Assembly (NCBI RefSeq): GCF_035984415.1
Contig: NZ_CP130720.1
Coordinates: 5,952,001 to 6,016,000 of the forward strand
Length of the DNA: 64,000 bases
Direction: 5' to 3'
Origin: Streptomyces sp. NBC_01296
Lineage (GTDB): Bacteria > Actinomycetota > Actinomycetes > Streptomycetales > Streptomycetaceae
The notes under the pieces are model-generated. The model was not told where the DNA came from, searched no databases, and was given only the letters and a program-made list of their open reading frames with translations. Of this stretch, positions 33,063 to 41,834 are shown piece after piece; position 1 is the stretch's first letter; every line of letters begins with the position of its first letter. A program made the translations under genes and the position numbers.

Positions 33063-33248
33063 ATGCCCCGCCTTGCCCTGTTCGCCATCGTCGTCTGCGT
33101 CCTGTCCGTGGCCGCGGCCGTGGTCGCCTTCGTGGAGGGCAGCTTCCTGGGGATCGTCTGGGTGCTGCTGGCCGGGCTCACGTCCAACATGGCCTGGTAC
33201 TACCTGCGCAAGGCGAAGGCCGAGAAGGCAGCGCGCTCCGTCGGCTAG
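33063..33248 (+). CDS. small membrane protein
   Basis: A 61-aa protein with two hydrophobic helices (LFAIVVCVLSVAAAVVAF and FLGIVWVLLAGLTSNMAWYY) and a basic tail KAKAEKAARSVG. GAGGAG is 9 bases before ATG 33063. Likely a two-helix hairpin membrane protein; no family recognised. Convergent with the site-2 protease 12 bases on. Confidence 0.75.
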   Translation: MPRLALFAIVVCVLSVAAAVVAFVEGSFLGIVWVLLAGLTSNMAWYYLRKAKAEKAARSVG

Positions 33249-33260
33249 GCAGGCGCGGTT

Positions 33261-34061
33261 CTAGGACTGCGGGACCGTGCAGAAGCCGTTCGTGTCCTGC
33301 CAGAAGCGGTAGAGGTCGCGGCCGCAGTAGGTCTCCAGGTCGGACACGCCCAGCGTGGACAGCAGATTGCGCACCACGTCGAAGAAGTACCCGTTGATCT
33401 CCGGGATCCACAGCAGCGCGAAGACGGCGATCAGCCCGAACGGCGCCAGCGGCGCCACCTCGCGGCGGATCCGGTACGAGAGCCAGGGCTCGATGATCCC
33501 GTAGCCGTCCAGGCCCGGCACCGGCAGGAAGTTCAGGATCGCCGCCGAGACCTGGAGCAGCGCGAGGAAGGCGAGCGCGAAGCGGAACGCCATCGGGACC
33601 CCGTCGAGGGCGTTCAGCCAGAACGGCGCGGTGCAGACGATCGCGAAGGCCACGTTGGTCAGCGGGCCCGCCGCCGAGATCAGGCTGTGCTTCCAGCGGC
33701 CCTGGATCCGGTCGTGCTCGATGTACACGGCGCCGCCGGGCAGGCCCAGCCCGCCCATGATCACGAAGATCACCGGCAGGATGATGCTGAGCAGCGCGTG
33801 CGTGTACTTCAGCGGATTCAGCGTCAGGTAGCCCTTGGCCCCGACGGTGAGGTCGCCGCTGTGCAGGGCCGTGCGGGCGTGCGCGTACTCGTGCAGGCAG
33901 AGCGAGACGATCCACGCCGAGGTGACGAAGAGGAACACGGCGAGCCCGGTGCTCGTCGAGTACCCCGTCCACACGGCCCAACCGGTGACCGCCATGACGG
34001 CGAAGATGCCGAGGAATACGGAACTGATCTGCCGCTCGTTGCGGCTGCCCTGATGACCCAT
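33261..34061 (-). CDS. site-2 protease family protein (M50)
   Basis: A 266-aa membrane metalloprotease with five to six helices. LHEYAHARTALHSGD gives the zinc motif HExxH inside a membrane helix and NFLPVPGLDGYG the second zinc-ligand (LDG) motif. Family members cleave substrates within the membrane, often anti-sigma factors. There is no PDZ domain. ATG 34061. Divergent from the SARP regulator with a 73-base gap, so the two may share regulation. Confidence 0.92.
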   Translation of the reverse strand: MGHQGSRNERQISSVFLGIFAVMAVTGWAVWTGYSTSTGLAVFLFVTSAWIVSLCLHEYAHARTALHSGDLTVGAKGYLTLNPLKYTHALLSIILPVIFVIMGGLGLPGGAVYIEHDRIQGRWKHSLISAAGPLTNVAFAIVCTAPFWLNALDGVPMAFRFALAFLALLQVSAAILNFLPVPGLDGYGIIEPWLSYRIRREVAPLAPFGLIAVFALLWIPEINGYFFDVVRNLLSTLGVSDLETYCGRDLYRFWQDTNGFCTVPQS

Positions 34062-34134
34062 GCGGCGAAACCTACCCCGCGCAAGAGGCCAAAAGGAGTA
34101 CGGGGCCGGGGCGCGGGCCGGTGACAATGGGGCG

Positions 34135-37100
34135 GTGCGCTACGCGATTCTCGGCACTGCCCAGGCCATCCGCGACGACGGGACCCCCGTCGCCGTCGGC
34201 GGAGCGCGCCTGCGGGCGCTGCTGACGGCGCTCGCGCTGCGCCCGGGGCGGGCGGTGCCGGTGCACCTGCTCGTGGCCGAGGTGTGGGACGCGGACCGGC
34301 CGGCGGATGCGCCGGCCGCGCTGCAGGCGCTGGTGGCCCGGCTGCGAAGGGCGCTGGGACACGGGGCGGTGCGCTCGGCGGACGGCGGGTACCTGCTGGT
34401 CGCGGCGCGCGAGGACGTCGACCTGTACCGCTTCGAGCGGCTCGCACGGGCCGGAGCCGCGGCGCAGGACCCGGCCGAGGCGGCCGCCCTGTACGACGAG
34501 GCCCTGGCGCTGTGGCGCGGCCCGGCGCTGGCGGATCTCCCGGACCCGGCGGCCGAGTCCGCCCGGTGGGAGGCCGTACGCCTGGACGCGCGCCGGGGCC
34601 GGCTCGCGGCGGCCCTGGCCCTGGGCGAGGCCGAGCGCGCCCTCCCGGAGCTGACCGCCCTGTGCGAGCAGCGCCCGCTGGACGAGCCGCTCCAGGTCCT
34701 GCGGATCCGCGCGCTGCAGGACGCGGGCCGCCCGGCGGAGGCACTGGCCGCCTACGACACCGTCCGCCGCACCCTCGCCGCCCGCCTGGGCACGGACCCG
34801 GGCCCGGCCCTGCGGACCCTGCACACCCAACTCCTGACCCCTGCCCCGGCCGCCGCGGCGCAGCCCCCGGGCCCGGGGCGGAGCACCACCGGGACCGCCC
34901 CCGCGGCGGAGCCGGGCCAGGGGCCGGGCGCCGAGCCGGCCGGCGGCCCCGTACCGCCCGGACAGGGGAACTTGCGGGTGCGGCTGACCAGTTTCGTGGG
35001 GCGGGAAGGGGACATCCGGGTCATCCGGGAGGACCTGGCGCGGGCTCGGCTCGTCACCCTGCTCGGGCCCGGCGGGGCCGGGAAGACGCGGCTGTCCCAG
35101 GAGGCCGCCGAGCGCGCCGCCGTGGCCTGGCCCGACGGCGTGTGGTTGGTGGAGCTGGCCCCCGTGGACGATCCCGAGGACGTCGCCGAGGCGGCGCTCA
35201 CCGCGCTCGGCGCGCGGGAGACCAAGCTGCGCGGCGCCGCCGCCGAGGAGCTGCGGGCGCTGACCGACCGGGCCGGGGACCAGCCCCTGGACCGGCTCGC
35301 GGAGCACTGCGCGCGGCGGCGGATGCTGCTGATCCTGGACAACTGCGAGCACGTCGTCGGCGCCGCCGCCGAGCTGGCCGAGGAACTCCTCGCGCGCTGC
35401 CCCAGCGTCCGGATCCTGGCCACCAGCCGCGAACCCCTCGGCGTGCCGGGGGAGTTGCTGCGGCCGGTGGAGCCGCTGCCCGACCCCGTCGCGCTGCGGC
35501 TCCTGGGAGACCGCGGGGCCGCCGCCCGGCCCGGGTTCAGCGTCGAGGACGACCCGGCCGCCGCCGCCGAGATCTGCCGCCGCCTCGACGGGCTGCCGCT
35601 CGCGATCGAGCTGGCCGCGGCCCGGCTGCGGCTGCTCACCCCGCGCCAGATCGCCGACCGCCTCGACGACCGGTTCCGGCTCCTGACCGGGGGAGCCCGT
35701 ACCGTCCTGCCCCGCCAGCAGACCCTGCGCGCCGTCGTCGACTGGTCCTGGGAGCTGCTCGACGAGCCCGAGCGCGCCGTCCTGCGCCGCCTGTCCGTCT
35801 TCGCCGGCGGCTGCGACGTGGCCGCCGCCGAAGCCGTGTGCGCCGGCCCCGACACCCTCGACACCCTCGACGTCCTCGGCTCCCTCGTCGACAAGTCCCT
35901 CGTCGTCGCCGCCCCCGGCCAGGGCGACGGCATGCGCTACCGGCTCCTCGAGACCGTCGCCGAGTACGCCGCCGAGCGGCTGGCCGAGGCCGCCGGGGAC
36001 CGCGCCGATACCGAGCGCCGCCACCTCACGTACTACCGCGAACTCGCCCGCACCACCGAGCCGTTGCTGCGCGGCCGCCGCCAGCGCGAGGCCACCGGCC
36101 GCTTCGCCGCCGAGTACGAGAACCTCCGGACCGCCCTGCGCCGCGCCATCGCCGCCCGCGAGACCGACGAGGTGCTCTGCCTGGTCCACTCCCTCACCTG
36201 GTACTGGCAGATGCACGAACTGCGCGCCGAATCCCGGCACTGGTCCGATGCCGCCGGCGCGCTCGGCCCCGACCCCTTCGCCCAGCCCGTCACCCCCGCC
36301 GAGCCGGTGTACGCACGACTCGTGGACACGCCCCCGCCGTACACCGGGGAGCTGCTCACCGAGGCCTGGCGCGGCATCCGGCTGATCCAGCTCGCCTCCC
36401 GCGACCAGACCAGCATGAGCTGGACCTCGCCGGAGATCCGGGACCGGGTCGAGGGGGTCCTCGCCGCCTACCGGCCCGGCCTGCCGCAGACCTGCCGCTT
36501 CCCTGCCGGCCTGTGGATCTACGCCGTGATGATCGCCGGGGAGTCCGGCCTGCTCCGGGAGGTCCTCGACGCCACCGTCGACACCGCCCGCGAGCTGGAC
36601 CACCGCTGGGAGCTGGCCGGCGCCCTCCAGGTGCGGGCCAACGTACTGGCCAACCGGGCCGCCTGGTCCGGCGACGCGGCCCGCGACGCCGACGAGAGCC
36701 ACGCCCTCTTCGAGGCGCTGGGCGACGACTGGGGCTGCGCCGAGGCCCTCTCCGCCCGCGCCGAATCCCGCGAGAAGCGGGGCGAGTACGCGGCGGCCGC
36801 CGACGATTTCCGCGCCGCGATCGAGCACGCCGAGCGGCTCGGCGCCCCCTCGCAGGTCACGGTCCTGCGCGTGCGGATGGCCGGGACCCTCGTCGAGAGC
36901 GGCGCGCTCGCCGAGGCCGAGGAGATCCTCGCCGGGGTCGTCAGCACCCCCCTCGGCTACGGCAACGAGGTCATGCCGATCGCCCGGATGTTCCTCGCGA
37001 GCGTCTACGGCCGCACCGACCGCATCCCCGAGGCCCACCACCAGCTCCAAGTGCTGCGCGAGGAGTTCGCGTTCGGCGCGTTCGCCGTCTTCGACGGGTT

Positions 37101-37479
37101 CCTGCTCGGCACGATGGCCTGGCTGGCGAACCAGGAGGGCAAGTACGCGGACGCCCTCGCCCTGCTGCGGCCGGCCATGGAGGCCGCCGACGACCCCCTC
37201 GCCCTGATGGTCGCCCCGCAGATGCCCGCCGTGTACCTGATGACGGCGGCGCTGTCCCACGCCGGCCTCGGCGGCGCGCAGCACGCGTACGACGCGGCGC
37301 GGCTGCTCGGCGCGTACCGGGCCCTGCTGCCGCCCCAGCACTTCCCGGTCAGCATGGAGCGCGAGGACGCCGCCCGGGCCGAGGAGCTGACGCGTGCTGT
37401 GCTCGGGGACGCCGGGTACGCATCCGCATACGCCGAAGGCGGCGGCCTCACCCTGGAGGAGGCCACCGCCCTCATCTGA
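34135..37479 (+). CDS. AfsR/SARP family transcriptional regulator with NB-ARC and TPR
   Basis: A 1114-aa regulator starting at GTG 34135. Residues 1-95 form an OmpR-like winged helix (SARP DNA-binding domain), 96-230 the BTAD all-helical domain (LYRFERLARAG ... ALWRGPALADLPD ... AYDTVRRTLAARLGTDPGP), then a Pro-rich linker, an NB-ARC/AAA ATPase (Walker A GPGGAGKTR about 312; Walker B LLILDNCEH about 398; LVDKSL) and a long TPR-like C-terminus. The architecture is that of AfsR. It faces a downstream DrrAB exporter on the other strand whose promoter holds a SARP-like 11-bp repeat array, making that operon a likely target. Confidence 0.92.
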   Translation: MRYAILGTAQAIRDDGTPVAVGGARLRALLTALALRPGRAVPVHLLVAEVWDADRPADAPAALQALVARLRRALGHGAVRSADGGYLLVAAREDVDLYRFERLARAGAAAQDPAEAAALYDEALALWRGPALADLPDPAAESARWEAVRLDARRGRLAAALALGEAERALPELTALCEQRPLDEPLQVLRIRALQDAGRPAEALAAYDTVRRTLAARLGTDPGPALRTLHTQLLTPAPAAAAQPPGPGRSTTGTAPAAEPGQGPGAEPAGGPVPPGQGNLRVRLTSFVGREGDIRVIREDLARARLVTLLGPGGAGKTRLSQEAAERAAVAWPDGVWLVELAPVDDPEDVAEAALTALGARETKLRGAAAEELRALTDRAGDQPLDRLAEHCARRRMLLILDNCEHVVGAAAELAEELLARCPSVRILATSREPLGVPGELLRPVEPLPDPVALRLLGDRGAAARPGFSVEDDPAAAAEICRRLDGLPLAIELAAARLRLLTPRQIADRLDDRFRLLTGGARTVLPRQQTLRAVVDWSWELLDEPERAVLRRLSVFAGGCDVAAAEAVCAGPDTLDTLDVLGSLVDKSLVVAAPGQGDGMRYRLLETVAEYAAERLAEAAGDRADTERRHLTYYRELARTTEPLLRGRRQREATGRFAAEYENLRTALRRAIAARETDEVLCLVHSLTWYWQMHELRAESRHWSDAAGALGPDPFAQPVTPAEPVYARLVDTPPPYTGELLTEAWRGIRLIQLASRDQTSMSWTSPEIRDRVEGVLAAYRPGLPQTCRFPAGLWIYAVMIAGESGLLREVLDATVDTARELDHRWELAGALQVRANVLANRAAWSGDAARDADESHALFEALGDDWGCAEALSARAESREKRGEYAAAADDFRAAIEHAERLGAPSQVTVLRVRMAGTLVESGALAEAEEILAGVVSTPLGYGNEVMPIARMFLASVYGRTDRIPEAHHQLQVLREEFAFGAFAVFDGFLLGTMAWLANQEGKYADALALLRPAMEAADDPLALMVAPQMPAVYLMTAALSHAGLGGAQHAYDAARLLGAYRALLPPQHFPVSMEREDAARAEELTRAVLGDAGYASAYAEGGGLTLEEATALI

Positions 37480-37538
37480 CCCGGCCCCCCGTGCGGGGCC
37501 CGTCCGGGACGCGATCCGGAACGGACCGGTCGTCCGGA

Positions 37539-38399
37539 TCAGGTCTTCTGGCGGAACTTGCGGACTGCGAGCGGCATGGTGACCGCCGTGATGGCCACCG
37601 ACCAGATCAGGGTCACCGTCACCGGGTGGGCGACCGCACCGCCGTTGATCAGGCCGCGGGCCGCGTCCGCCAGGTTGGACAGCGGGTTGTAGTCCGTGAA
37701 GGTCTGCAGCCAGCCGGGCATCGTCGACGGCGGGGCGAAGATCGAGCTGCCGAACTGCAGCGGCATCAGGACCAGCATCGCCATGCCCTGGACGGCCTGC
37801 GCGGTCTTCATGGTGAGGCCGAGCAGGATGAAGATCCACATCAGCGAGGCGCCGAAGACCGCCGACAGGCCGATGGACAGCAGCAGGTCGAACACCGAGG
37901 TCTTGATCGACAGGCCGAGCATGAAGCCCACGGTGAGCAGGATCGCGATGGCGACCATCATCCGGCCGAGCTCGACGACGATCTTGGCGATCAGGACGGA
38001 CGACCGGGCGATGGGCATGGACCGGAAGCGGTCCATCACGCCCTTCTTGAAGTCGTCGTTGACGCCGGTGCCGACGCCCATGGCGATGTTCATGCCCATC
38101 ATGGCCATCAGGCCCGGGACGACGTAGTTGACGTACGCCTCCTGCTGGCCCTTGCCGGAGATCGCGCCGCCGAAGACGAACACGAACAGCAGCGTGAAGA
38201 TGATCGGCATGAACAGGACGTCGAACATCGACTCGGGGTCCTGCTTGATCTGCAGGGCGTTGCGGCGCACCAGGGCGCCGATGTGCCGCAGGTTGGCGCG
38301 CAGGCCGATCCGGCCCTCGCCGGCCGGGGCCGCGGAGGCCTTCGGCGCGGCCGCGGAGGCCCCTGCGGTACTGGGCTTCGTCGTGGTTACGGTGCTCAT
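37539..38399 (-). CDS. ABC-2 type exporter permease (DrrB-like)
   Basis: A 286-aa permease of the daunorubicin/doxorubicin exporter type with six helices after an Ala/Thr-rich tail. MFDVLFMPIIFTLLFVFVFGGAI, NDDFKKGVMDRFRSMPI (the conserved ABC-2 coupling segment) and FGSSIFAPPSTMPGWLQTFTDYNPL (in part STMPGWLQTFTDYNP) are diagnostic. ATG 38399 overlaps the ATPase stop, so the two are coupled. Cargo unknown; likely a secondary metabolite or xenobiotic. Confidence 0.93.
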   Translation of the reverse strand: MSTVTTTKPSTAGASAAAPKASAAPAGEGRIGLRANLRHIGALVRRNALQIKQDPESMFDVLFMPIIFTLLFVFVFGGAISGKGQQEAYVNYVVPGLMAMMGMNIAMGVGTGVNDDFKKGVMDRFRSMPIARSSVLIAKIVVELGRMMVAIAILLTVGFMLGLSIKTSVFDLLLSIGLSAVFGASLMWIFILLGLTMKTAQAVQGMAMLVLMPLQFGSSIFAPPSTMPGWLQTFTDYNPLSNLADAARGLINGGAVAHPVTVTLIWSVAITAVTMPLAVRKFRQKT

Positions 38400-39430
38400 G
38401 CCGCGACCTCCTCGGTCTTCTCGGTGGGAACGGAGTCCTCGACGGAGGTGGGCCGCTGGCCGGTGATGGCCAGGAACACCTCGTCCAGGCTGGGCAGGTA
38501 CGTGCCGAGGTCGGCGATCGCGTACCCGCGGGCGGCCAGCAGGCCGACCACGGCGGTCAGCTGCTCGTCGCTCAGGATCGGGACCAGCAGCACGCCCTCG
38601 TCCGGGACGGCCTGCGAACCGGCCACACCGTCGAGCCCGGCCTCCGCCAGCGCACGGGCCATGCCCGGAAGGTCGGACGCGGCGGCGGGGCGGATCTTCA
38701 GGGTCCGGCCGCCGACCCGGGCCTTCAGCTCGTCGACCTTGCCGTTGGCGATGACCTTGCCCCGGTCGATGACCGTCAGCTCGCTCGCGAGCTGCTCGGC
38801 CTCCTCCATGTACTGGGTGGTCAGCAGGACGGTGGCCCCCTCGGCGACCATCCGCTGCACCTCGTCCCACACCTCGTTGCGGGTGCGGGGGTCCAGGCCG
38901 GTGGTCGGCTCGTCCAGGTACAGCACGGCCGGGCGGCCGATCATGGAGGCGGCCAGGTCGAGCCGGCGCCGCATGCCGCCGGAGTAGTTCATCGCGGCCT
39001 TCTTGGCGGCGTCGGTGAGCGAGAACCGCTCCAGCAGCTCGTCGGCGCGCGACCGGGCGTCCTTGCGGGACAGGTCGAGCAGCCGGCCGATCATGTAGAG
39101 GTTCTCCCAGCCGGAGAGCTTCTCGTCGACCGAGGCGTACTGGCCGGTCAGGCCTATGGTGCGGCGCAGCTGCCGCGGCTGGCGGACCACGTCGTAGCCC
39201 GCGACGGTCGCGGTCCCGGCGTCCGGGACGATCAGGGTGGAGAGGCAGCGTACGAGGGTGGTCTTGCCGGCGCCGTTGGGCCCGAGGACCCCGAGGACGG
39301 TGCCCTCGCGGACGTCCAGGTCGACACCGTCCAGGGCTTTGGTCTCGCCGTAGTGCTTGACCAGTCCCCGCACCTCTACGGCGTTCGAGCCGTTCAGGGG
39401 ATTCTTGTCGTTTCGCGTCATGGGCACCAT
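38396..39430 (-). CDS. ABC exporter ATP-binding protein (DrrA-like)
   Basis: A 344-aa ATPase if ATG 39430 is the start (ATG 39421 also possible). Walker A GPNGAGKTT, signature NYSGGMRRRLDLAASM, Walker B AVLYLDEPTTGLD and the C-terminal LPSLDEVFLAITG extension identify the DrrA/CcmA export family. Extending further upstream would run through three TGTCGGT heptamers (39444-39472) that look regulatory, so a longer start is rejected. Operon with the permease. Confidence 0.93.
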   Translation of the reverse strand: MVPMTRNDKNPLNGSNAVEVRGLVKHYGETKALDGVDLDVREGTVLGVLGPNGAGKTTLVRCLSTLIVPDAGTATVAGYDVVRQPRQLRRTIGLTGQYASVDEKLSGWENLYMIGRLLDLSRKDARSRADELLERFSLTDAAKKAAMNYSGGMRRRLDLAASMIGRPAVLYLDEPTTGLDPRTRNEVWDEVQRMVAEGATVLLTTQYMEEAEQLASELTVIDRGKVIANGKVDELKARVGGRTLKIRPAAASDLPGMARALAEAGLDGVAGSQAVPDEGVLLVPILSDEQLTAVVGLLAARGYAIADLGTYLPSLDEVFLAITGQRPTSVEDSVPTEKTEEVAA

Positions 39431-39443
39431 GGGACCATCCGCC

Positions 39444-39472
39444 ACCGACAACGCACCGACAGCGGACCGACA
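39444..39472 (-). promoter_or_regulatory. SARP-type operator: three TGTCGGT heptamers at 11-bp period
   Basis: On the minus strand TGTCGGT occurs at 39444-39450, 39455-39461 and 39466-39472, exactly 11 bp apart, 14-42 bases before the DrrA-like start. SARP regulators bind heptameric direct repeats spaced 11 or 22 bp on one DNA face just upstream of the -10. A SARP gene is encoded immediately beyond the transporter. The -10 element is not obvious. Confidence 0.65.
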
Positions 39473-39493
39473 GGCAGCCGACGGGAAGCCGGC

Positions 39494-39520
39494 AGCCCGC
39501 CGACGACGCGTCGGCGGGCT
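39494..39520 (-). terminator. panB terminator
   Basis: AGCCCGCCGACG pairs perfectly with CGTCGGCGGGCT (12 bp) around a 3-base loop, 22 bases after the panB stop codon and before the exporter promoter. Confidence 0.8.
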
Positions 39521-39541
39521 GTCGGGCGGGCGCCTGTTCGA

Positions 39542-40402
39542 TCAGTGGAAGCTGTGCTCGGCCTGCGGGAACGTTCCGCCGACCACGTCCTCGGCGAAGG
39601 CCTTCGCCGCGTCGCCCATGGTCGCGCGGAGGTTCGCGTACTGCTTCACGAACTTCGGCATCTTCCCGCCGGTCAGGCCCATCATGTCGGTCCACACCAG
39701 CACCTGCGCGTCGCACTCCGCGCCGGCGCCGATGCCGACCGTCGGGATGTGCAGGGACCGGGTGACCTCGGCGGCCAGCTCGGCCGGAACCAGCTCCAGC
39801 ACCACCGCGAAGGCGCCCGCGTCCTGCGCCGCCTTGGCATCGCGCAGCAGCTGGTGCGCGGCCTCGTCGCCGCGGCCCTGCACCCGGTAGCCCATGGCGT
39901 TCACGGACTGCGGGGTCAGGCCCAGGTGGGACATGACGGGGATGCCGGACTGCACGATCAGCTCGGTCTGGTGCAGCGAGCGCTCGCCGCCCTCCAGCTT
40001 CACGGCCCCGACGCCGGCCTCCTTCACGAGGCGGGTGGCACTGCGCAGCGCCTGCACGGCGCCTTCCTGGTACGAGCCGAACGGCATGTCGCCGATGACC
40101 AGGGCCCTGCTCGTGCCGCGTACGACGGCCGCCGAGAGCATGGTCATCTGGTCCATCGTCACCGGGACGGTGGAGTCGTAGCCGAGGTGACAGTTGCCCA
40201 TGGAGTCGCCGACGAGGATGACCGGGATGCCGGCCTCGTCGAAGACGGACGCGGTCATCGCGTCGTAGGCGGTGAGCATGGGCCACTTCTCGCCGCGCTC
40301 CTTGGCGAGGGTGAGGTCGCGGACGGTGATCCGCCGGGTGCCCGTGCCTCCGTACAGGGTGGGGGAGGCGGCTTCGCGGGCAGGCGAAACGGCATGCGTC
40401 AT
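39542..40402 (-). CDS. panB: 3-methyl-2-oxobutanoate hydroxymethyltransferase
   Basis: A 286-aa PanB, first committed enzyme of pantothenate synthesis (ketopantoate from 2-oxoisovalerate and methylene-THF). MLTAYDAMTASVFDEAGIPVILVGDS (cited in part: LTAYDAMTASVFDEAG, VGDSMGN) carries the magnesium Asp residues; VKLEGGE, SHLGLTPQSV and VGIGAGAECDAQVLVWTDMMGL (in part GIGAGAECDAQVL) complete the barrel. ATG 40402 with GGAG upstream. No panC or panD in the window. Confidence 0.96.
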   Translation of the reverse strand: MTHAVSPAREAASPTLYGGTGTRRITVRDLTLAKERGEKWPMLTAYDAMTASVFDEAGIPVILVGDSMGNCHLGYDSTVPVTMDQMTMLSAAVVRGTSRALVIGDMPFGSYQEGAVQALRSATRLVKEAGVGAVKLEGGERSLHQTELIVQSGIPVMSHLGLTPQSVNAMGYRVQGRGDEAAHQLLRDAKAAQDAGAFAVVLELVPAELAAEVTRSLHIPTVGIGAGAECDAQVLVWTDMMGLTGGKMPKFVKQYANLRATMGDAAKAFAEDVVGGTFPQAEHSFH

Positions 40403-40742
40403 TGCAACTGCTCCTTGATGTCATCTCGAGGCGCCCTTACGGCGTCCCCGGACTCACCCACCATGGTGGCACTTGCCCGGGCCGTGGCGAAAGTGGCGCG
40501 AAGACCTGTACGTCACACTCCTGGCTCACACCAGGACCACTCCTGGCCCCTTCATGGTCCCCTCCGCGGCGATTCGACGCGCGCGAGAGCGAATGTGCGC
40601 GTTTCGTGACAAGCGGAACCTCGGCCACACGGCCGTTCGTCCTCCCGGACGTACGGCCGGAACAACGGCACGGAAGGCTGCGTCCATCGCCTAGGGTCAA
40701 GGAGCGGGGACGGAGCGCAAGCACGGCAGCGAGGGCAGTGGC
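40403..40742. other. 340-bp intergenic region with small palindromes
   Basis: Separates divergent panB and the EEP-domain gene; no coding frame is convincing. It holds a perfect 12-bp palindrome CCACCATGGTGG (40458-40469) and an inverted repeat TCCTGG-CTCACA-CCAGGA (40519-40536), both nearer panB. A TAGGGT element at 40693 could be a -10 for the plus-strand gene. Confidence 0.5.
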
Positions 40743-41771
40743 ATGGCACAGGCGTACATGATGGAGACGGGGAACGGCGGCTCGGAGCCCGAGCCCTCCG
40801 GATCCCGCCTCCGGCGCCGACTGGCCGGACTGCGCAGAGACCGGGGCATCTGGCGGCGCGGGCTCGTGACCGCGGCCCTGGCCGCCCTGATCTCGCTGGT
40901 CATGATCTTCCACGCCGAGCTGCCGAACGACGTGGGCAACCTCGGCAGCCTCACCGAGACCTTCCTGCCCTGGCTGGGGGTGGCCGTACCGCTCCTGCTC
41001 GTCGCCGCCGTCGTCCGCAAGTCCGCCACCGCGCTGATCGCGATACTGCTGACGGCCGTCGTATGGGTGAACCTCTTCGGCAGCCTGGTCCTCGACAAGT
41101 CCGGCACCGGCGGCAACCTGATGGTCACCACCCACAACGTCGACGCCGACAACCCCGACCCGCACGGCACCGCGGCCCGGGTCGCGAAGTCCGGGGCCGA
41201 CGTCCTGGCCCTGACCGAGCTCAAGGGCAGCGTCGTCCCCGTCTACGAGGCGGCCCTGGCGGGCACGTACAAGTACCACTCCGTCGAGGGAACGGTCGGG
41301 GTGTGGAGCAAGTACCCGCTGAGCGCCAGCTCGCCCGTCGACATAAAGATGGGCTGGACCCGCGCCATGCGCACCACCGTGGACAGCCCGTACGGCCAGA
41401 TCGCGGTCTTCGCCGCCCACCTGCCCTCCGTCAGGGTCAAGCTCAACGCCGGCTTCACCGCCAATCAGCGCGACAACAGCGCCGGGGCCCTGGGCGCCGC
41501 GCTCGCCGCCGAACCGCTGAAGAAGGTCATCCTGCTCGGCGACCTCAACGGCACCATGAACGACCGCTCCCTGTCCGAGGTCACCTCGCAGATGCGCTCC
41601 ACCCAGGGCGCGGCGGGTGACGGGTTCGGCTTCAGCTGGCCGGCCCAGTTCCCGATGGCCCGCATCGACCAGATCATGGTCCGCGGGATCAAGCCCGAGG
41701 GCTCCTGGGCCCTCCCGCGCACCGGCAGCGACCACCTGCCGATCGCTGCGCGGCTGACGGTGAAGAAGTAG
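40743..41771 (+). CDS. endonuclease/exonuclease/phosphatase family membrane protein
   Basis: A 342-aa protein: basic N-terminal tail, three hydrophobic helices (about 42-115), then an extracellular EEP domain (about 120-342). TTHNVDADNPDP and LALTELKG provide the metal-binding Asn and Glu, LLGDLNGTMND the catalytic Asp/Asn and RTGSDHLPIAARL the final Asp-His. Relatives include secreted DNases and phospholipid or inositol phosphatases; the substrate is not evident. ATG 40743. It is followed by a strong terminator. Confidence 0.9.
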   Translation: MAQAYMMETGNGGSEPEPSGSRLRRRLAGLRRDRGIWRRGLVTAALAALISLVMIFHAELPNDVGNLGSLTETFLPWLGVAVPLLLVAAVVRKSATALIAILLTAVVWVNLFGSLVLDKSGTGGNLMVTTHNVDADNPDPHGTAARVAKSGADVLALTELKGSVVPVYEAALAGTYKYHSVEGTVGVWSKYPLSASSPVDIKMGWTRAMRTTVDSPYGQIAVFAAHLPSVRVKLNAGFTANQRDNSAGALGAALAAEPLKKVILLGDLNGTMNDRSLSEVTSQMRSTQGAAGDGFGFSWPAQFPMARIDQIMVRGIKPEGSWALPRTGSDHLPIAARLTVKK

Positions 41772-41786
41772 CCCGCACCGGTTTCG

Positions 41787-41822
41787 GAAGGGGCCCCGCC
41801 GCATGGGCGGCGGGGCCCCTTC
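41787..41822. terminator. bidirectional terminator, EEP gene / nadE
   Basis: A perfect 16-bp stem, GAAGGGGCCCCGCCGC with GCGGCGGGGCCCCTTC, and a 4-base loop between convergent genes. Confidence 0.9.
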
Positions 41823-41834
41823 GCCGGACCTCCC

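Noticed and set aside
28936..33248. Very long open frames on both strands (over 1100 codons) across npdG and the TerD gene
   Set aside because: They arise because stop codons are rare in this GC-rich DNA; npdG and TerD frames carry clear motifs in other phases.
34072..37839. A 1255-codon minus-strand frame opposite the SARP gene
   Set aside because: Antisense shadow; the plus-strand frame has winged helix, BTAD, Walker A and B motifs in order.
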